Below, in pieces: positions 21,830 through 32,279 of a stretch of DNA of 64,000 nucleotides. Made by a program: the position numbers and the translations under genes. The notes under the pieces are model-generated. The model was not told the DNA's origin. It saw only the letters and a list, made by a program, of their open reading frames with translations, and ran no database searches. Origin of the DNA: Glaciecola sp. HTCC2999 (GTDB taxonomy: Bacteria > Pseudomonadota > Gammaproteobacteria > Enterobacterales > Alteromonadaceae); contig NZ_DS989811.1 in the NCBI RefSeq assembly GCF_000155775.1, positions 124,527 through 188,526 on the forward strand. Direction: 5' to 3'. Positions within the stretch are counted from its first letter, which is position 1; the number at the start of each line of letters is the position of its first letter.

Positions 21830-24658
21830 ATGGATAAAATAGAAGTTCGTGGTGCGCGTACGCACAACCTTAAAAACATTTCCTTAGATTTACCGCGCGA
21901 TAAATTGGTCGTTATTACCGGTCTTTCTGGTTCAGGTAAATCCTCACTCGCCTTTGATACTTTGTATGCTGAAGGTCAACGTCGTTACGTTGAATCTTTA
22001 TCCGCCTATGCTAGACAATTTCTTTCTATGATGGAAAAACCCGATGTTGACCACATTGAAGGTTTATCTCCGGCGATTTCTATTGAACAAAAATCCACTT
22101 CTCATAATCCGCGTTCAACCGTCGGGACCATTACTGAAATATACGATTACTTGCGTTTGTTATTTGCTCGCGTTGGTGTGCCTCGCTGTCCTGAGCATGA
22201 TGTACCACTTGATGCCCAGACCATATCCCAAATGGTGGATCGAGTGTTGGCGATGCCGGAAGGGACAAAGTTAATGTTACTAGCGCCTGTCGTTCAAGAC
22301 CGTAAAGGTGAGCATTTAAAAACCTTAGAGGGACTTTCTGCACAAGGGTTTATTCGCGCTCGTATTGATGGTGAAGTCTGTGATCTATCCGATCCTCCGA
22401 CACTTGATTTACATAAAAAACATACGATTGAAGTGGTCGTTGACCGGTTTAAAGTACGCGATGATTTACAGCTTCGATTGGCTGAGTCTTTTGAGACGGC
22501 GTTAGGGCTCTCTGGTGGAAATGCGAAAGTTGCTTATATGGATGACGCGGCGGCGGAGGAGATTATTTTCTCGGCAAATTTTGCTTGTCCGCACTGTGGC
22601 TATTCAATCAGCGAACTTGAACCGCGCATGTTCTCGTTTAATAACCCGGCAGGGGCATGTCAAACATGTGATGGACTAGGTACTAGACAATTTTTTGATC
22701 CCCTACGCGTGGTGAGTAATGATGAGTTGAGTTTGTCGGGTGGCGCGATTCGCGGTTGGGATAAGCGCAGTTATTATTATTTTCAAATGCTGCAAGCGGT
22801 GGCTGAGCATTATGAGTTTGACTTGAATACCCCCTTTAATGAACTTGATAAAAAATCTCAAGACATTGTTCTAAACGGGTCGAAGGGTCAAAGTATTAGC
22901 TTTAAATATATCAATGAACGTGGCGATATTATGCAACGAAAGCATCCATTTGAAGGGATCATCCCAAACATGGAGCGCCGTTACAAAGATACCGAATCCA
23001 ATACGGTCCGTGATGAGTTATCTAAATACTTAGCTCAGCAACCTTGTTCTACCTGTGCGGGTTCGCGTTTGCGTCTAGAAGCTCGAAATGTATTTATTGA
23101 AAAGACGAATCTGCCCACTGTGGCGACCATGTCGATTGCCGATTCGCTGGCCTTTTTTAAAAATTTGGCCCTAACTGGCCAACGCGCAGCGATTGCAGAG
23201 AAGATCTTAAAAGAAATTCAAGACCGCTTAAACTTCTTAGTCAATGTGGGTTTGAACTATCTATCGTTAGAAAGAAGCGCTGATACTTTATCGGGCGGCG
23301 AAGCACAACGCATTAGATTAGCTAGTCAAATTGGTGCCGGTTTGGTGGGGGTCATGTACGTGCTTGATGAGCCATCGATCGGTTTGCATCAACGTGATAA
23401 TGAGCGCTTATTGCAAACGTTGCGGCATTTACGTGATTTGGGTAATACCGTGATCGTGGTGGAGCATGATGAGGATGCGATCCGTGAAGCCGATTATATT
23501 GTGGATATCGGTCCAGGGGCCGGTGTACATGGTGGTCAAATTATTGCACAAGGCACGATGGAAGATATTAAAAACTCGCCTGATTCATTGACGGGTAAGT
23601 ATTTATCTGGCCGTGAAGGGATTGCCATTCCTAAGAAGCGTAATAAAGCGAAAAATAAGCAATGGCTAGAGCTTACTGGTGCAACTGGCAATAACCTCCA
23701 AGATGTCACTTTGAAAATTCCAACAGGAGTAATGACCTGCGTGACCGGTGTCTCTGGTTCGGGTAAATCGACACTGATTAACGATACGTTTTATAAAATT
23801 GCCCAAAAAGAACTGAATAACGCCACTTTGGGTGAACCCGCGCCATATAAAACAATGAAAGGGTTAGAATTATTAGATAAAGTGGTGGATATTGACCAAA
23901 GCCCAATTGGTCGCACTCCACGTTCCAATCCTGCAACGTATGCTGGTATTTTTACGCCTATCCGTGAAATGTTTGCAGGCACGCAAGAAGCGCGTTCTCG
24001 CGGTTACAAGCCCGGCAGATTTAGCTTTAACGTTAAAGGCGGTCGTTGTGAGGCGTGTCAAGGTGATGGGATGATTAAGGTGGAAATGCACTTTTTACCA
24101 GATGTCTATGTGCCCTGCGATGTGTGTAAAGGAAAACGGTACAATCGCGAGACCTTAGAAATTCGTTATAAAGGTAAAAATATTCATGAAATCCTCGAAA
24201 TGACGGTGGAAGATGCCCGAGATTTCTTTGATGCCATTCCTGCAATTAACCGTAAGTTACAGACGTTAATGGATGTGGGCTTATCTTATATTTGTTTAGG
24301 CCAAGCGGCGACGACGCTATCGGGAGGGGAAGCACAACGGGTCAAATTAGCCAAAGAGCTATCTAAACGAGATACAGGTCAAACATTGTATATCTTAGAT
24401 GAGCCTACGACCGGTCTCCATTTTCATGATATTAAACAGTTATTGGAAGTGTTAACCAAACTGCGTGATGCAGGTAACACTATGGTGGTTATTGAGCATA
24501 ATTTGGATGTTATTAAAACAGCCGATTGGATTGTTGATTTGGGACCTGAAGGTGGCTCTGGCGGTGGACAAATTATCGCCCAAGGAACCCCTGAAGAAGT
24601 AGCCGAGGTGGCAATATCTCATACTGGGCGCTTCTTGAAACCGATGTTGCAAGGATAG
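21830..24658 (+). CDS. uvrA: Excinuclease ABC subunit A
   Basis: UvrA recognises DNA damage for nucleotide excision repair. The 942-residue protein has two ABC ATPase modules: Walker [10 protein letters not shown] at 31-39 and GVSGSGKST at about 640-648, two LSGGEAQR signatures, and zinc modules CPHCGYS...CQTCDG at about 253-283 and CEACQGDG...CDVCKGKR near 740-770. The length equals E. coli UvrA within two residues. No convincing LexA box was found upstream (a CTGT-N6-ACAG has the wrong spacing). Confidence 0.98.
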   Translation: MDKIEVRGARTHNLKNISLDLPRDKLVVITGLSGSGKSSLAFDTLYAEGQRRYVESLSAYARQFLSMMEKPDVDHIEGLSPAISIEQKSTSHNPRSTVGTITEIYDYLRLLFARVGVPRCPEHDVPLDAQTISQMVDRVLAMPEGTKLMLLAPVVQDRKGEHLKTLEGLSAQGFIRARIDGEVCDLSDPPTLDLHKKHTIEVVVDRFKVRDDLQLRLAESFETALGLSGGNAKVAYMDDAAAEEIIFSANFACPHCGYSISELEPRMFSFNNPAGACQTCDGLGTRQFFDPLRVVSNDELSLSGGAIRGWDKRSYYYFQMLQAVAEHYEFDLNTPFNELDKKSQDIVLNGSKGQSISFKYINERGDIMQRKHPFEGIIPNMERRYKDTESNTVRDELSKYLAQQPCSTCAGSRLRLEARNVFIEKTNLPTVATMSIADSLAFFKNLALTGQRAAIAEKILKEIQDRLNFLVNVGLNYLSLERSADTLSGGEAQRIRLASQIGAGLVGVMYVLDEPSIGLHQRDNERLLQTLRHLRDLGNTVIVVEHDEDAIREADYIVDIGPGAGVHGGQIIAQGTMEDIKNSPDSLTGKYLSGREGIAIPKKRNKAKNKQWLELTGATGNNLQDVTLKIPTGVMTCVTGVSGSGKSTLINDTFYKIAQKELNNATLGEPAPYKTMKGLELLDKVVDIDQSPIGRTPRSNPATYAGIFTPIREMFAGTQEARSRGYKPGRFSFNVKGGRCEACQGDGMIKVEMHFLPDVYVPCDVCKGKRYNRETLEIRYKGKNIHEILEMTVEDARDFFDAIPAINRKLQTLMDVGLSYICLGQAATTLSGGEAQRVKLAKELSKRDTGQTLYILDEPTTGLHFHDIKQLLEVLTKLRDAGNTMVVIEHNLDVIKTADWIVDLGPEGGSGGGQIIAQGTPEEVAEVAISHTGRFLKPMLQG

Positions 24659-25060
24659 ATGATGTTAACGGAAACATTTAAAATTCGGTTTTATGAGACA
24701 GATGCGCTGCGGCATGTGAATAACACGGTAGTGCCGCAGTGGTTTGAAACGGCGCGAGAACCTATTTTTAAAGTGTTTACCCCTGAGCTGGATTTGGCTA
24801 ATTGGCCATTAATCGTTGCTAGTTTCACAGTCGATTTTGTCGCGCAAATTCATTACGGACATGATGTCACTGTCACAACGGGTATTGAGCGAATAGGGAA
24901 TAGCTCATTTGTCGTGTATCAAGAGCTACATCAACAAGATAAACTCGTCGCTAAAGGGTCAACAACATTAGTTCATTTTGATTATCAAACGCAGCGCTCT
25001 GCTAAAATAGATGATAGTCAAAGAGCGCAGCTACTATCTTGGAAAGTGATACCGGTATAA
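24659..25060 (+). CDS. Hotdog-fold acyl-CoA thioesterase (4HBT family)
   Basis: A 133-residue single-domain 4HBT thioesterase. The motif FYETDALRHVNNTVVPQWFETARE at about 11-34 contains the Asp and the conserved HVNN of the YbgC/FadM-like group, and VDFVAQIHYGHDVTV follows at about 59-73. It begins at the base after the uvrA stop, so translation is probably coupled. A second ATG one codon on is equally possible. The acyl substrate cannot be told from sequence. Confidence 0.85.
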   Translation: MMLTETFKIRFYETDALRHVNNTVVPQWFETAREPIFKVFTPELDLANWPLIVASFTVDFVAQIHYGHDVTVTTGIERIGNSSFVVYQELHQQDKLVAKGSTTLVHFDYQTQRSAKIDDSQRAQLLSWKVIPV

Positions 25061-25082
25061 GTACCACACTGTTTATTCGGCC

Positions 25083-25574
25083 TTACTCGTAAGGCTGAAC
25101 TTCAACTCCTTCAAGTGTATAACCCACTGAGGCAATATCGCCACTCCAGCCTTTGGTTGATAAAGTACCAACGACCCAAACGGCATCATATAAATTATCA
25201 ATAGGGACTCCGTCCTTGAATGTCACGTAGACGATTTGATTTGAAGGTGGGGGCGGGACATGAATACAAGCACCAAAATAAGGGACAAGTAAAAATTCAG
25301 TAGTGAGCTCTGCTGTGCCTTCTAAAGGGACTACAAACCCAGGTATCTTGACAAATTGACCGTTGAGTTCCTCGAGTACCGGTGCATTTGGCGCAGCTTG
25401 TGACATATTATTCATGTGGTCGACAGTGACTTCTGGTGCAATAAAACCTTTGGGTACCATATCTTCCCAATACAACTCAGAAGGCTTACTGGTGTTAGCT
25501 AATGCACTGGCGCTGGTCACAATGAGTAACCATAGACTGAGACACAAACGAATACTGTGGAGTGAACGATACAT
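25083..25574 (-). CDS. DUF3299 secreted protein
   Basis: A 163-residue protein with a clear signal peptide (hydrophobic core LCLSLWLLIVTSASALA, likely cleaved near residue 26). The mature part has the DUF3299 signatures LNGQFVKIPGFVVPLE at about 89-104 and YFGACIHVPPPPSNQIVYV at about 118-136, with one Cys. Function unknown; probably periplasmic. It converges on the thioesterase gene, with a small palindrome at 25080-25095 spanning its stop codon. Confidence 0.8.
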   Translation of the reverse strand: MYRSLHSIRLCLSLWLLIVTSASALANTSKPSELYWEDMVPKGFIAPEVTVDHMNNMSQAAPNAPVLEELNGQFVKIPGFVVPLEGTAELTTEFLLVPYFGACIHVPPPPSNQIVYVTFKDGVPIDNLYDAVWVVGTLSTKGWSGDIASVGYTLEGVEVQPYE

Positions 25575-25640
25575 AGTAGGACTCTAATTATTTTTAATAA
25601 TATATTGATTAAGAGATAGTATACGAAAAATATTGAGTAA

Positions 25641-25678
25641 AACCTAAAAAAGCCGCATATTTACGTCATATACGGCTT
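25641..25678 (-). terminator. Terminator downstream of fbp
   Basis: AAGCCG and ATAT (25650-25660) pair with ATAT and CGGCTT (25668-25678), with one internal mismatch. On the - strand the stem runs into TTTTTAGG. It separates fbp from the DUF3299 gene on the same strand. Confidence 0.75.
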
Positions 25679-25722
25679 GATTATATTGGCGCATAACCAA
25701 CTGATGATGCTGCAATCCTGCT

Positions 25723-26709
25723 TTATTCGTTGTTTTGAGTATCGTTGTAATAACCCAAACATGCTTCTACCTCATTGGCAGAACCAATAATCACAGGTAC
25801 ACGCTGATGGATCTCTGTCGGCATCACTTCCATAATGCGCCCTTGACCAGTAGAGGCTAAGCCACCTGCTTGTTCCATCAAAAATGCCATTGGGTTGGCT
25901 TCATATAGAAGACGTAATTTGCCTGGTTTATTGGGATTTCGTTTATCAAATGGATAGGCAAATATGCCACCACGACATAAGACCCGGTGAATATCACCCA
26001 CCATCGCTGCGACCCAACGCATGTTGTAATCTTTACCGCGCGGACCATCGATCCCTAGAAGTAAATCACTTACGTAATCTTGGATAGGTTGTTCCCAATG
26101 ACGTTGATTCGATGCATTAATGGCAAATTCGCTAGTATCTTTAGGTACTTGTAAATTGGCTTCTGTTACTAAGAAACCACCATGGGTTTTATCTAATGTA
26201 TACAGGTGAGTTCCGCGACCAGTGGTCATCGCGAGCATCGTTGACGGGCCATACAAGACATAACCCGCGGCTACGATTTGGGTACCAGGTTGAAGGAATG
26301 CGGAGGGATCATCCGGCTCCATCCATTGGGGGGCATGAGTGATGGAGAAAATCGTCCCAATCAAAGAGTTGATTTCTGTATTAGAAGATCCATCTAAAGG
26401 ATCAAAACTCACCAAATACTTACCTTCTGGATTACACGGCACCACATCATCTTCTTCTTCAGAAGAAATAGCTTTGACGTACCCTGATTCACTTAAGGTA
26501 TCTTTGAGGATTTGGTTGGAAATAACATCAAGCTTCTTTTGGGTTTCACCTTGCACGTTTTCAGATAAGGTCGAGCCTAATACACCGGCTAAAGCACCTT
26601 GAGAAACACGAAAGGAGATTTCTTTACAGCCAGCTAAAAGTGTACGAATTAATAGAATGAGTTCGAGTGGAGCACCGTCTTGTTGTAGACGCGAATTGAG
26701 TCGCTTCAT
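25723..26709 (-). CDS. fbp: Class I fructose-1,6-bisphosphatase
   Basis: FBPase converts fructose-1,6-bisphosphate to fructose-6-phosphate in gluconeogenesis. The 328 residues carry SSEEEDDVV (metal-binding Glu residues) at about 82-90, the signature FDPLDGSSN at about 105-113 and the C-terminal [20 protein letters not shown] with the active-site Lys. The length fits class I. It is divergent from mpl over 225 nt and has its own terminator. Confidence 0.96.
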   Translation of the reverse strand: MKRLNSRLQQDGAPLELILLIRTLLAGCKEISFRVSQGALAGVLGSTLSENVQGETQKKLDVISNQILKDTLSESGYVKAISSEEEDDVVPCNPEGKYLVSFDPLDGSSNTEINSLIGTIFSITHAPQWMEPDDPSAFLQPGTQIVAAGYVLYGPSTMLAMTTGRGTHLYTLDKTHGGFLVTEANLQVPKDTSEFAINASNQRHWEQPIQDYVSDLLLGIDGPRGKDYNMRWVAAMVGDIHRVLCRGGIFAYPFDKRNPNKPGKLRLLYEANPMAFLMEQAGGLASTGQGRIMEVMPTEIHQRVPVIIGSANEVEACLGYYNDTQNNE

Positions 26710-26934
26710 GAGTTAAAAACCTTTTTATGTTTATGTAGGGTACAGAGGAGCATAACTCCATCGGAAAGGTTTTTATTATTGTTGTACTTTCCCTGTATAT
26801 CTAGTGTACCTATATTTACTGCAGATGTTAACCGAGATTGATATTTCAAAACCGTCTAATGGTAGGTTATGGGGCTAATATCTGCTAAAGTATGATATTG
26901 ATTATTATCCTACTTACCATAAAAGAAATTCGAT

Positions 26935-28296
26935 ATGCATGTACATATATTAGGGATCTGTGGCAGCTTTATGGGCGGAATAGCCGCACTAGCTAAATCA
27001 CTTGGGCACACAGTGACTGGGTCTGACCGAAATGTCTATCCACCAATGAGCACTCAACTTGAAGGGCTCGGTATTACATTGACCGAAGGGTATGATGTTG
27101 CACAATTTGAACCTGAGCCCGATATGGTCATTATCGGTAATGCAATGTCACGAGGTAATCCTGCAGTCGAATATGTATTAGATCGAAATCTACCCTATAC
27201 ATCTGGACCACAATGGCTCTTAGATAATTTATTGAAAGATCGCTGGGTATTGGCTGTTGCTGGCACACATGGGAAAACATCAACCTCTAGTGTACTTGCG
27301 TGGATTTTAGAGTTCGCCGGTTATACCCCCGGTTTTCTGATTGGCGGTGTGCCGGAGAATTTTGGCGTATCAGCACGCATTGGTGAAGGCAATTTTTTTG
27401 TCATTGAGGCGGATGAATATGACAGTGCGTTTTTTGATAAGCGCTCTAAGTTTGTCCACTATCGTCCGCGGACATTGGTACTCAATAATCTTGAATTTGA
27501 TCATGCTGATATTTTTGATGATCTTAATGCGATCAAAAAACAGTTCCATCATTTGGTTCGTTCAGTACCTGCCAATGGTCTGATATTGTCGGAGAAACAC
27601 GATAACAACATGCAAGATGTCTTGGAAATGGGGTGCTGGACGACGCAAGAATTTATTTCTAAAGATTGGACCGCACAGAAGACCCAAGCTGATGGCGGAC
27701 GTTTTGAAGTATATTATCAAGGTCAACTTCAAGGTGAAGTCAATTGGTCTTTAATTGGGGATCATAACGTACATAACGGTTTAATGGCGATTGCAGCAGC
27801 CCATAATGTGGGCGTTACCACTGATATTGCTATCGAATCGTTAAGTGAGTTTGTTAACGTCAAGCGCCGTATGGAAATCAAAGGAACAGTCGCTAATATC
27901 ACGGTTTATGATGATTTTGCGCACCATCCTACTGCGATTAAAACGACAGTCGAAGGGCTAAAAGCCAATGTTGGTGTACAACGGATCTTAGCAATTTTAG
28001 AACCACGTTCTAACACCATGAAATTAGGTATTCATAAAGATCAGTTAACTGAGTCTTGGGCACAAGCAGATGAGGTTTATATTTTTGAACCTGCCAGCTT
28101 AAGCTGGTCCATTGACGAGGTTGCGCGCGATAGTGTGGCGCCAGTACACCCTTATCAAGATGTGGACAAATTAGTAGAAGCTGTCGTCAAAGAAGCGCAA
28201 CCATCTGATCATATTTTAGTCATGAGTAACGGTGGATTTGCAGGCATTCATGATAAATTATTGAATGCGTTATCAGCACGATTTAACAAAGAGTAA
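26935..28296 (+). CDS. mpl: Murein tripeptide ligase Mpl
   Basis: Mpl joins recycled L-Ala-gamma-D-Glu-meso-DAP tripeptide to UDP-MurNAc, so wall peptides are reused. The 453 residues follow the Mur ligase plan: N-terminal HILGICGSFMGGIAALAKSLGH, P-loop GTHGKTSTSS at about 110-119, IEADEYDSAFFDKRSKF at about 156-172 (typical of Mpl) and VYDDFAHHPTAIKTT at about 323-337. It precedes ubiX by 6 nt, so they are probably co-transcribed. Confidence 0.96.
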   Translation: MHVHILGICGSFMGGIAALAKSLGHTVTGSDRNVYPPMSTQLEGLGITLTEGYDVAQFEPEPDMVIIGNAMSRGNPAVEYVLDRNLPYTSGPQWLLDNLLKDRWVLAVAGTHGKTSTSSVLAWILEFAGYTPGFLIGGVPENFGVSARIGEGNFFVIEADEYDSAFFDKRSKFVHYRPRTLVLNNLEFDHADIFDDLNAIKKQFHHLVRSVPANGLILSEKHDNNMQDVLEMGCWTTQEFISKDWTAQKTQADGGRFEVYYQGQLQGEVNWSLIGDHNVHNGLMAIAAAHNVGVTTDIAIESLSEFVNVKRRMEIKGTVANITVYDDFAHHPTAIKTTVEGLKANVGVQRILAILEPRSNTMKLGIHKDQLTESWAQADEVYIFEPASLSWSIDEVARDSVAPVHPYQDVDKLVEAVVKEAQPSDHILVMSNGGFAGIHDKLLNALSARFNKE

Positions 28297-28302
28297 TTAT
28301 TC

Positions 28303-28947
28303 ATGAATCAAGCTCAATTCACCACCCCCTCAGCATGGGATAAGCGTATTACCTTAGCAATTACTGGGGCATCCGGCACACCATATGCGCTGCGTTTATT
28401 GGAGCTCTTAGTGAAAGCGGAGTACCAAGTGTACGTACTAATTTCATCAGCGGCCAAAGTGGTATTAGCGACAGAAGAAAATCTAAAAGTACCAAGTAAA
28501 CCCGAAGCTGTTGCTGCTTTTTTTACCGAGCGTTTTGACGCTAAAGCAGGCCAAATAATCGCTTGTGGCAAAGATGAATGGTTTTCGCCGGTGGCATCAG
28601 GTTCAGCGGCACCAAAACAGATGGTCGTATGTCCTTGTTCAACCGGTACTTTATCAGCTATTGCGACGGGAGCGAGTGATAACCTGGTTGAGCGTGCAGC
28701 TGATGTGGTCATTAAAGAGCGAGGACAGCTCATTATCGTTCCTCGTGAAATGCCTTTTTCGACGATTCATTTAGAGAACATGCTCAAACTATCAAAGATG
28801 GGTGTGACAATCATGCCTGCTGCACCTGGCTTTTATCATGAACCTAACAGCATAGCTGATTTAGTCGATTTTGTGGTGGCACGTATGCTAGATCACATTG
28901 GTGTAGATCAAACGATTATGCAACGCTGGGGCTACAGACCATCTTAA
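28303..28947 (+). CDS. ubiX: Flavin prenyltransferase UbiX
   Basis: UbiX prenylates FMN to make the cofactor of the UbiD decarboxylase in ubiquinone synthesis. The 214-residue protein has [21 protein letters not shown] at about 16-36, the [24 protein letters not shown] stretch at about 110-133, and [18 protein letters not shown] followed by the APGFYHEP loop. The N-terminus is about 15 residues longer than many UbiX. The mpl-ubiX pairing is common in this class. Confidence 0.94.
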   Translation: MNQAQFTTPSAWDKRITLAITGASGTPYALRLLELLVKAEYQVYVLISSAAKVVLATEENLKVPSKPEAVAAFFTERFDAKAGQIIACGKDEWFSPVASGSAAPKQMVVCPCSTGTLSAIATGASDNLVERAADVVIKERGQLIIVPREMPFSTIHLENMLKLSKMGVTIMPAAPGFYHEPNSIADLVDFVVARMLDHIGVDQTIMQRWGYRPS

Positions 28948-28997
28948 TTGTTATACTATAAAACAACAAGCATAACTAGAAACGGGGATTCATTATC

Positions 28998-29795
28998 ATG
29001 CAAATTCGATCAATATCATTTGGAGCTGTCATTACGTTTCTCTTAATGAGCTTAGTTGCAGCAAACCCTGCGTGGGCTTGGGGCAAAAATGGGCACCGTA
29101 TTGCAGGTGAAATCGCAAGCCAACATATCAGTCCGCAAGTAAAAGCGATTATGGCGGAACTGTTTCCAAATCGTACGTTAGCGGAAATCTCGACCTTAGC
29201 CGATTTTAACCGCTCTAATCCAGCCGAGTTTTGGCAAAAGCAAGCCGGTCCTTATCATTATGTGACGGTACCAGATGGCACCACATACGTTGACGTTGGT
29301 GCACCGAAACAAGGTGATGCATATACTGGGTTACAAATGTTCAGTGAATGGGTCAAAGATCCAAAGCGTTCTGTAGCCGAACGGCAGACGGCACTTCATT
29401 TTATTGTGCATATTGTGGGGGACTTGCATCAGCCATTACATGTGGGCAACGGGAAAGACCGAGGCGGTAATGATGTTAAATTAGATTTCTTTTGGGAGAG
29501 CTCTAATCTTCATCGAATTTGGGATAGCGGTATTATTGATCAACAAAAACTGTCTTATACTGAATACTCAGACTGGTTAACACGTAAAATGACGTCACAA
29601 CAAATAGCTCAATGGATGGAGCCTGATCCTATGGTATGGATCCAAGAAAGTTATGACATTCGCAACGGGATTTATACAAACAATGAAAGTGAAAATTACA
29701 ATTATGTATATGCCCATATTGATGCGCTTAACCGTCGCCTTTCTCAAGCAGGTATCCGCACTGCGGCATACTTGAATCAACTTTTTGTTCAGTAG
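28998..29795 (+). CDS. Secreted S1/P1-type nuclease
   Basis: A zinc-dependent nuclease of the S1/P1 family acting on single-stranded nucleic acid outside the cytoplasm. The 265-residue protein has a signal peptide ending PAWA, and cleavage after residue 27 would expose Trp28, which fits the family's use of the mature N-terminal Trp as a zinc ligand. The His ligands are readable in WGKNGHRIAGE (H33) and LHFIVHIVGDLHQPLHVGN at about 132-150, with GGNDVKLDFF following. It probably supplies nucleotides or phosphate. A GGGG-containing ribosome site precedes the ATG. It stands between ubiX and the lptM-lysA cluster. Confidence 0.9.
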   Translation: MQIRSISFGAVITFLLMSLVAANPAWAWGKNGHRIAGEIASQHISPQVKAIMAELFPNRTLAEISTLADFNRSNPAEFWQKQAGPYHYVTVPDGTTYVDVGAPKQGDAYTGLQMFSEWVKDPKRSVAERQTALHFIVHIVGDLHQPLHVGNGKDRGGNDVKLDFFWESSNLHRIWDSGIIDQQKLSYTEYSDWLTRKMTSQQIAQWMEPDPMVWIQESYDIRNGIYTNNESENYNYVYAHIDALNRRLSQAGIRTAAYLNQLFVQ

Positions 29796-29818
29796 GAAAG
29801 AGACTTAGTGTGCTGAAT

Positions 29819-29858
29819 TTTTAGTCGGATGATATCAGAACGATGAATCCGACTAAAA
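29819..29858. repeat. Perfect 12-bp inverted repeat without U-tract
   Basis: TTTTAGTCGGAT (29819-29830) and ATCCGACTAAAA (29847-29858) are exact inverted repeats with a 16-nt loop, 23 nt after the nuclease stop codon. No T-run follows on either strand, so it is not a textbook terminator; it could stabilise the 3' end or bind a regulator. Confidence 0.7.
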
Positions 29859-29901
29859 TACCGCGCTTTATTGCTTGCATTTTCTTGTCAGGTTGCCGAT
29901 C

Positions 29902-29935
29902 ATAAGCGCTATTAATCAGTTGATGTCGCGCTTAT
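29902..29935 (+). promoter_or_regulatory. Hairpin covering the lptM start codon
   Basis: ATAAGCGC (29902-29909) and GCGCTTAT (29928-29935) are exact complements separated by 18 nt. The second arm includes the first two bases of the lptM ATG (29934-29936), so the fold would hide the start codon. No good Shine-Dalgarno is seen. Confidence 0.4.
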
Positions 29936-30155
29936 GAAATTTACCTCTCGTTCAGCCCATTTCCGCCAAATCACCCTTGTAGTATTGCTCACATCGGTTT
30001 TGTTAGGAATATCGGGGTGTGGTCAAAAAGGGCCGTTACGTTTACCGGCTGAACCACCGGTTCAAAATCAACCGCAAACTCAGCCTGCGGCACAACCAAC
30101 TGAACCTGAAACACCATCAAACAACACCAATAACGCGATTGAAGATAAGAGATAA
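29934..30155 (+). CDS. lptM: LPS translocon maturation lipoprotein LptM (YifL)
   Basis: LptM is a small outer-membrane lipoprotein that helps LptD oxidise and assemble with LptE. The 73-residue protein has a signal peptide with lipobox GISGC (lipidated Cys29) followed directly by GQKGPLRLP, the conserved LptM signature, and a Pro/Gln/Thr-rich tail. The gene lies 3 nt before lysA, as in the usual lptM-lysA-dapF cluster. The start has a poor ribosome site; no better in-frame start was found. Confidence 0.88.
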   Translation: MKFTSRSAHFRQITLVVLLTSVLLGISGCGQKGPLRLPAEPPVQNQPQTQPAAQPTEPETPSNNTNNAIEDKR

Positions 30156-30158
30156 ACT

Positions 30159-31409
30159 ATGGATTTTTTTGATTACCAAAACGGCACATTGCATGCAGAA
30201 AATGTGGCATTACATGACATAGCTGCAAAGCATGGTACGCCCACCTACGTTTATTCTCGTAAGACGTTGGAGCGTCACTGGCATAAATTTGATGAAGCAT
30301 TAGGTGATCATCCTCATTTAGTGTGTTTTGCGGTGAAAGCAAATTCGAACATCGGCGTGTTGAGTGTCCTGGCTAAACTAGGTTCAGGGTTTGATATTGT
30401 TTCCGGTGGCGAATTAAAACGTGTTATTGCTGCCGGTGGTGATCCTCAAAAAGTGGTTTTCTCAGGCGTGGGTAAAACGGCTGATGAGATTGAATTTGCA
30501 TTGCAACAAAACATTTTGTGCTTCAACGTCGAGTCATTTGCTGAGTTAGATCGTATCAATGCAGTAGCGGCGAAATTAGATAGACCTGCGCGTATATCTT
30601 TACGCATTAATCCTGATGTGGATGCAAATACCCATCCATATATCTCTACAGGTCTCAAAGCAAATAAGTTTGGGATCGCACATACCAAAGCCGTTGAAAC
30701 GTATTTGTACGCAAAAGCCTTGTCTTATTTAGAAATAAAAGGGATGGATTGCCACATTGGTTCACAGCTCACGGAAACGGCACCGTTTGTCGATGCATTA
30801 GAACGTTTATTAGGGTTAGTGGATGAGTTAGCAACCCATGATATTCATATCGAACATTTAGATGTAGGTGGCGGTTTAGGGGTGACTTATGCGAATGAAA
30901 CACCGCCGTTACCTTCAGAATATGCTTCTGCTATTGCACAAAAGATGCAAGGTCGTGAGCACATGAAAATTATCATGGAGCCAGGTCGTGCGATTGCTGC
31001 AAATGCGGGTGTGTTACTCACTAAAGTTGAATTTTTGAAACAAAACGAAGACAAGCATTTTGCAATTATTGATGCGGCGATGAATGATTTGTTACGTCCA
31101 GCCCTTTACAGTGCTTGGCAAAATATTGTGCCCATTACACCAAGAGACGATGTAGCCGCTGCTGTTTATGATGTTGTGGGGCCCGTGTGTGAAACGGGAG
31201 ATTTCTTAGGTAAAGACCGTGAATTAGCGATTGTGCCGGATGATATTCTCGCGGTGAAAAGTGCCGGCGCATATGGCTTTGTGATGGCATCAAATTATAA
31301 CACCCGTGCTCGTCCAGCAGAGATCATGGTCGATGGAGATCATGTTATTGTAGTGCGTGAACGTGAAAAAGTTGAAGATTTATGGCACAACGAACATAAA
31401 GTCCAGTAA
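30159..31409 (+). CDS. lysA: Diaminopimelate decarboxylase
   Basis: LysA makes L-lysine from meso-diaminopimelate with PLP. The 416-residue protein is a fold-type III decarboxylase: PLP-binding Lys60 in CFAVKANSN, the GSGFDIVSGGEL motif, HIGSQ at about 202-206, GGGLGV, EPGRAIAANAG and the C-terminal Cys motif VGPVCETGDF at about 342-351, which supplies the second active-site residue. It lies between lptM and dapF, the preceding biosynthetic step. Confidence 0.97.
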   Translation: MDFFDYQNGTLHAENVALHDIAAKHGTPTYVYSRKTLERHWHKFDEALGDHPHLVCFAVKANSNIGVLSVLAKLGSGFDIVSGGELKRVIAAGGDPQKVVFSGVGKTADEIEFALQQNILCFNVESFAELDRINAVAAKLDRPARISLRINPDVDANTHPYISTGLKANKFGIAHTKAVETYLYAKALSYLEIKGMDCHIGSQLTETAPFVDALERLLGLVDELATHDIHIEHLDVGGGLGVTYANETPPLPSEYASAIAQKMQGREHMKIIMEPGRAIAANAGVLLTKVEFLKQNEDKHFAIIDAAMNDLLRPALYSAWQNIVPITPRDDVAAAVYDVVGPVCETGDFLGKDRELAIVPDDILAVKSAGAYGFVMASNYNTRARPAEIMVDGDHVIVVREREKVEDLWHNEHKVQ

Positions 31410-31448
31410 ACTACTTTCAATGATGATATTTATTAAAGGCGGCCAATA

Positions 31449-32279
31449 ATGTTGGTTGAATTCACCAAGATGCATGGTCTTGGTAATGATTTTATGGTGG
31501 TGGATTGCATCACTCAAAACATTTACTTTTCCCCGGAGCGCATCCAGCAGTTAGCGGATCGTAATTTTGGTGTGGGTTTTGACCAATTATTATTAGTTGA
31601 ACCTCCTTACGATCCTGATCAAGACTTTCACTATCGCATCTTCAATGCCGATGGCTCTGAGGTGGAACAATGTGGCAACGGCGCACGGTGTTTTGCGCGG
31701 TTTGTGAAATATAAAAACCTGACTCATAAAACCAAAATTTCTGTCAGCACCAAGGCGGGCAAAATTATGCTTTATTTGGAAAAGGATGGACAGGTTACGG
31801 TGAACATGGGGCGTCCACGTTTTGCCCCTGATGATGTGCCAATGAAAGCTCAGAAACAAGAAAACACCTATATTATTCGTGAAGCCGACCAGACTTTTTT
31901 CTGTGGTGCAGTTTCTTTAGGAAACCCCCACTGCGTTATGGTAGTGGATGATATTGACACTTATGATGTGTTGGGAGTGGGTGCATTACTTGAATCTCAC
32001 GAACGTTTTCCGCAAAAAGTGAATGTAGGCTTCATGCAGATCATTGATGAAAATAATATCAAGTTACGCGTGTTTGAGCGTGGCGTCGGGGAAACACTAG
32101 CTTGCGGTAGCGGCGCGTGTGCAGCGGTAGCGATTGGCCAGCAACAAGGTAAACTGGGCACTGAAGTGAATGTGACCTTACCAGGAGGGCCATTAACCAT
32201 TCGCTGGCAAGGCGATGATCATACGATCAAGATGACGGGCCCGGCAGAACATGTATTTGATGGAAAAATAGTATTATGA
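31449..32279 (+). CDS. dapF: Diaminopimelate epimerase
   Basis: DapF interconverts LL- and meso-diaminopimelate without cofactor. The two catalytic cysteines are visible: Cys75 in [10 protein letters not shown] and Cys219 in [11 protein letters not shown]. The 276 residues begin with the typical [15 protein letters not shown]. It overlaps the next gene by 4 nt (ATGA). A GGCGG site precedes the ATG. Confidence 0.97.
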   Translation: MLVEFTKMHGLGNDFMVVDCITQNIYFSPERIQQLADRNFGVGFDQLLLVEPPYDPDQDFHYRIFNADGSEVEQCGNGARCFARFVKYKNLTHKTKISVSTKAGKIMLYLEKDGQVTVNMGRPRFAPDDVPMKAQKQENTYIIREADQTFFCGAVSLGNPHCVMVVDDIDTYDVLGVGALLESHERFPQKVNVGFMQIIDENNIKLRVFERGVGETLACGSGACAAVAIGQQQGKLGTEVNVTLPGGPLTIRWQGDDHTIKMTGPAEHVFDGKIVL

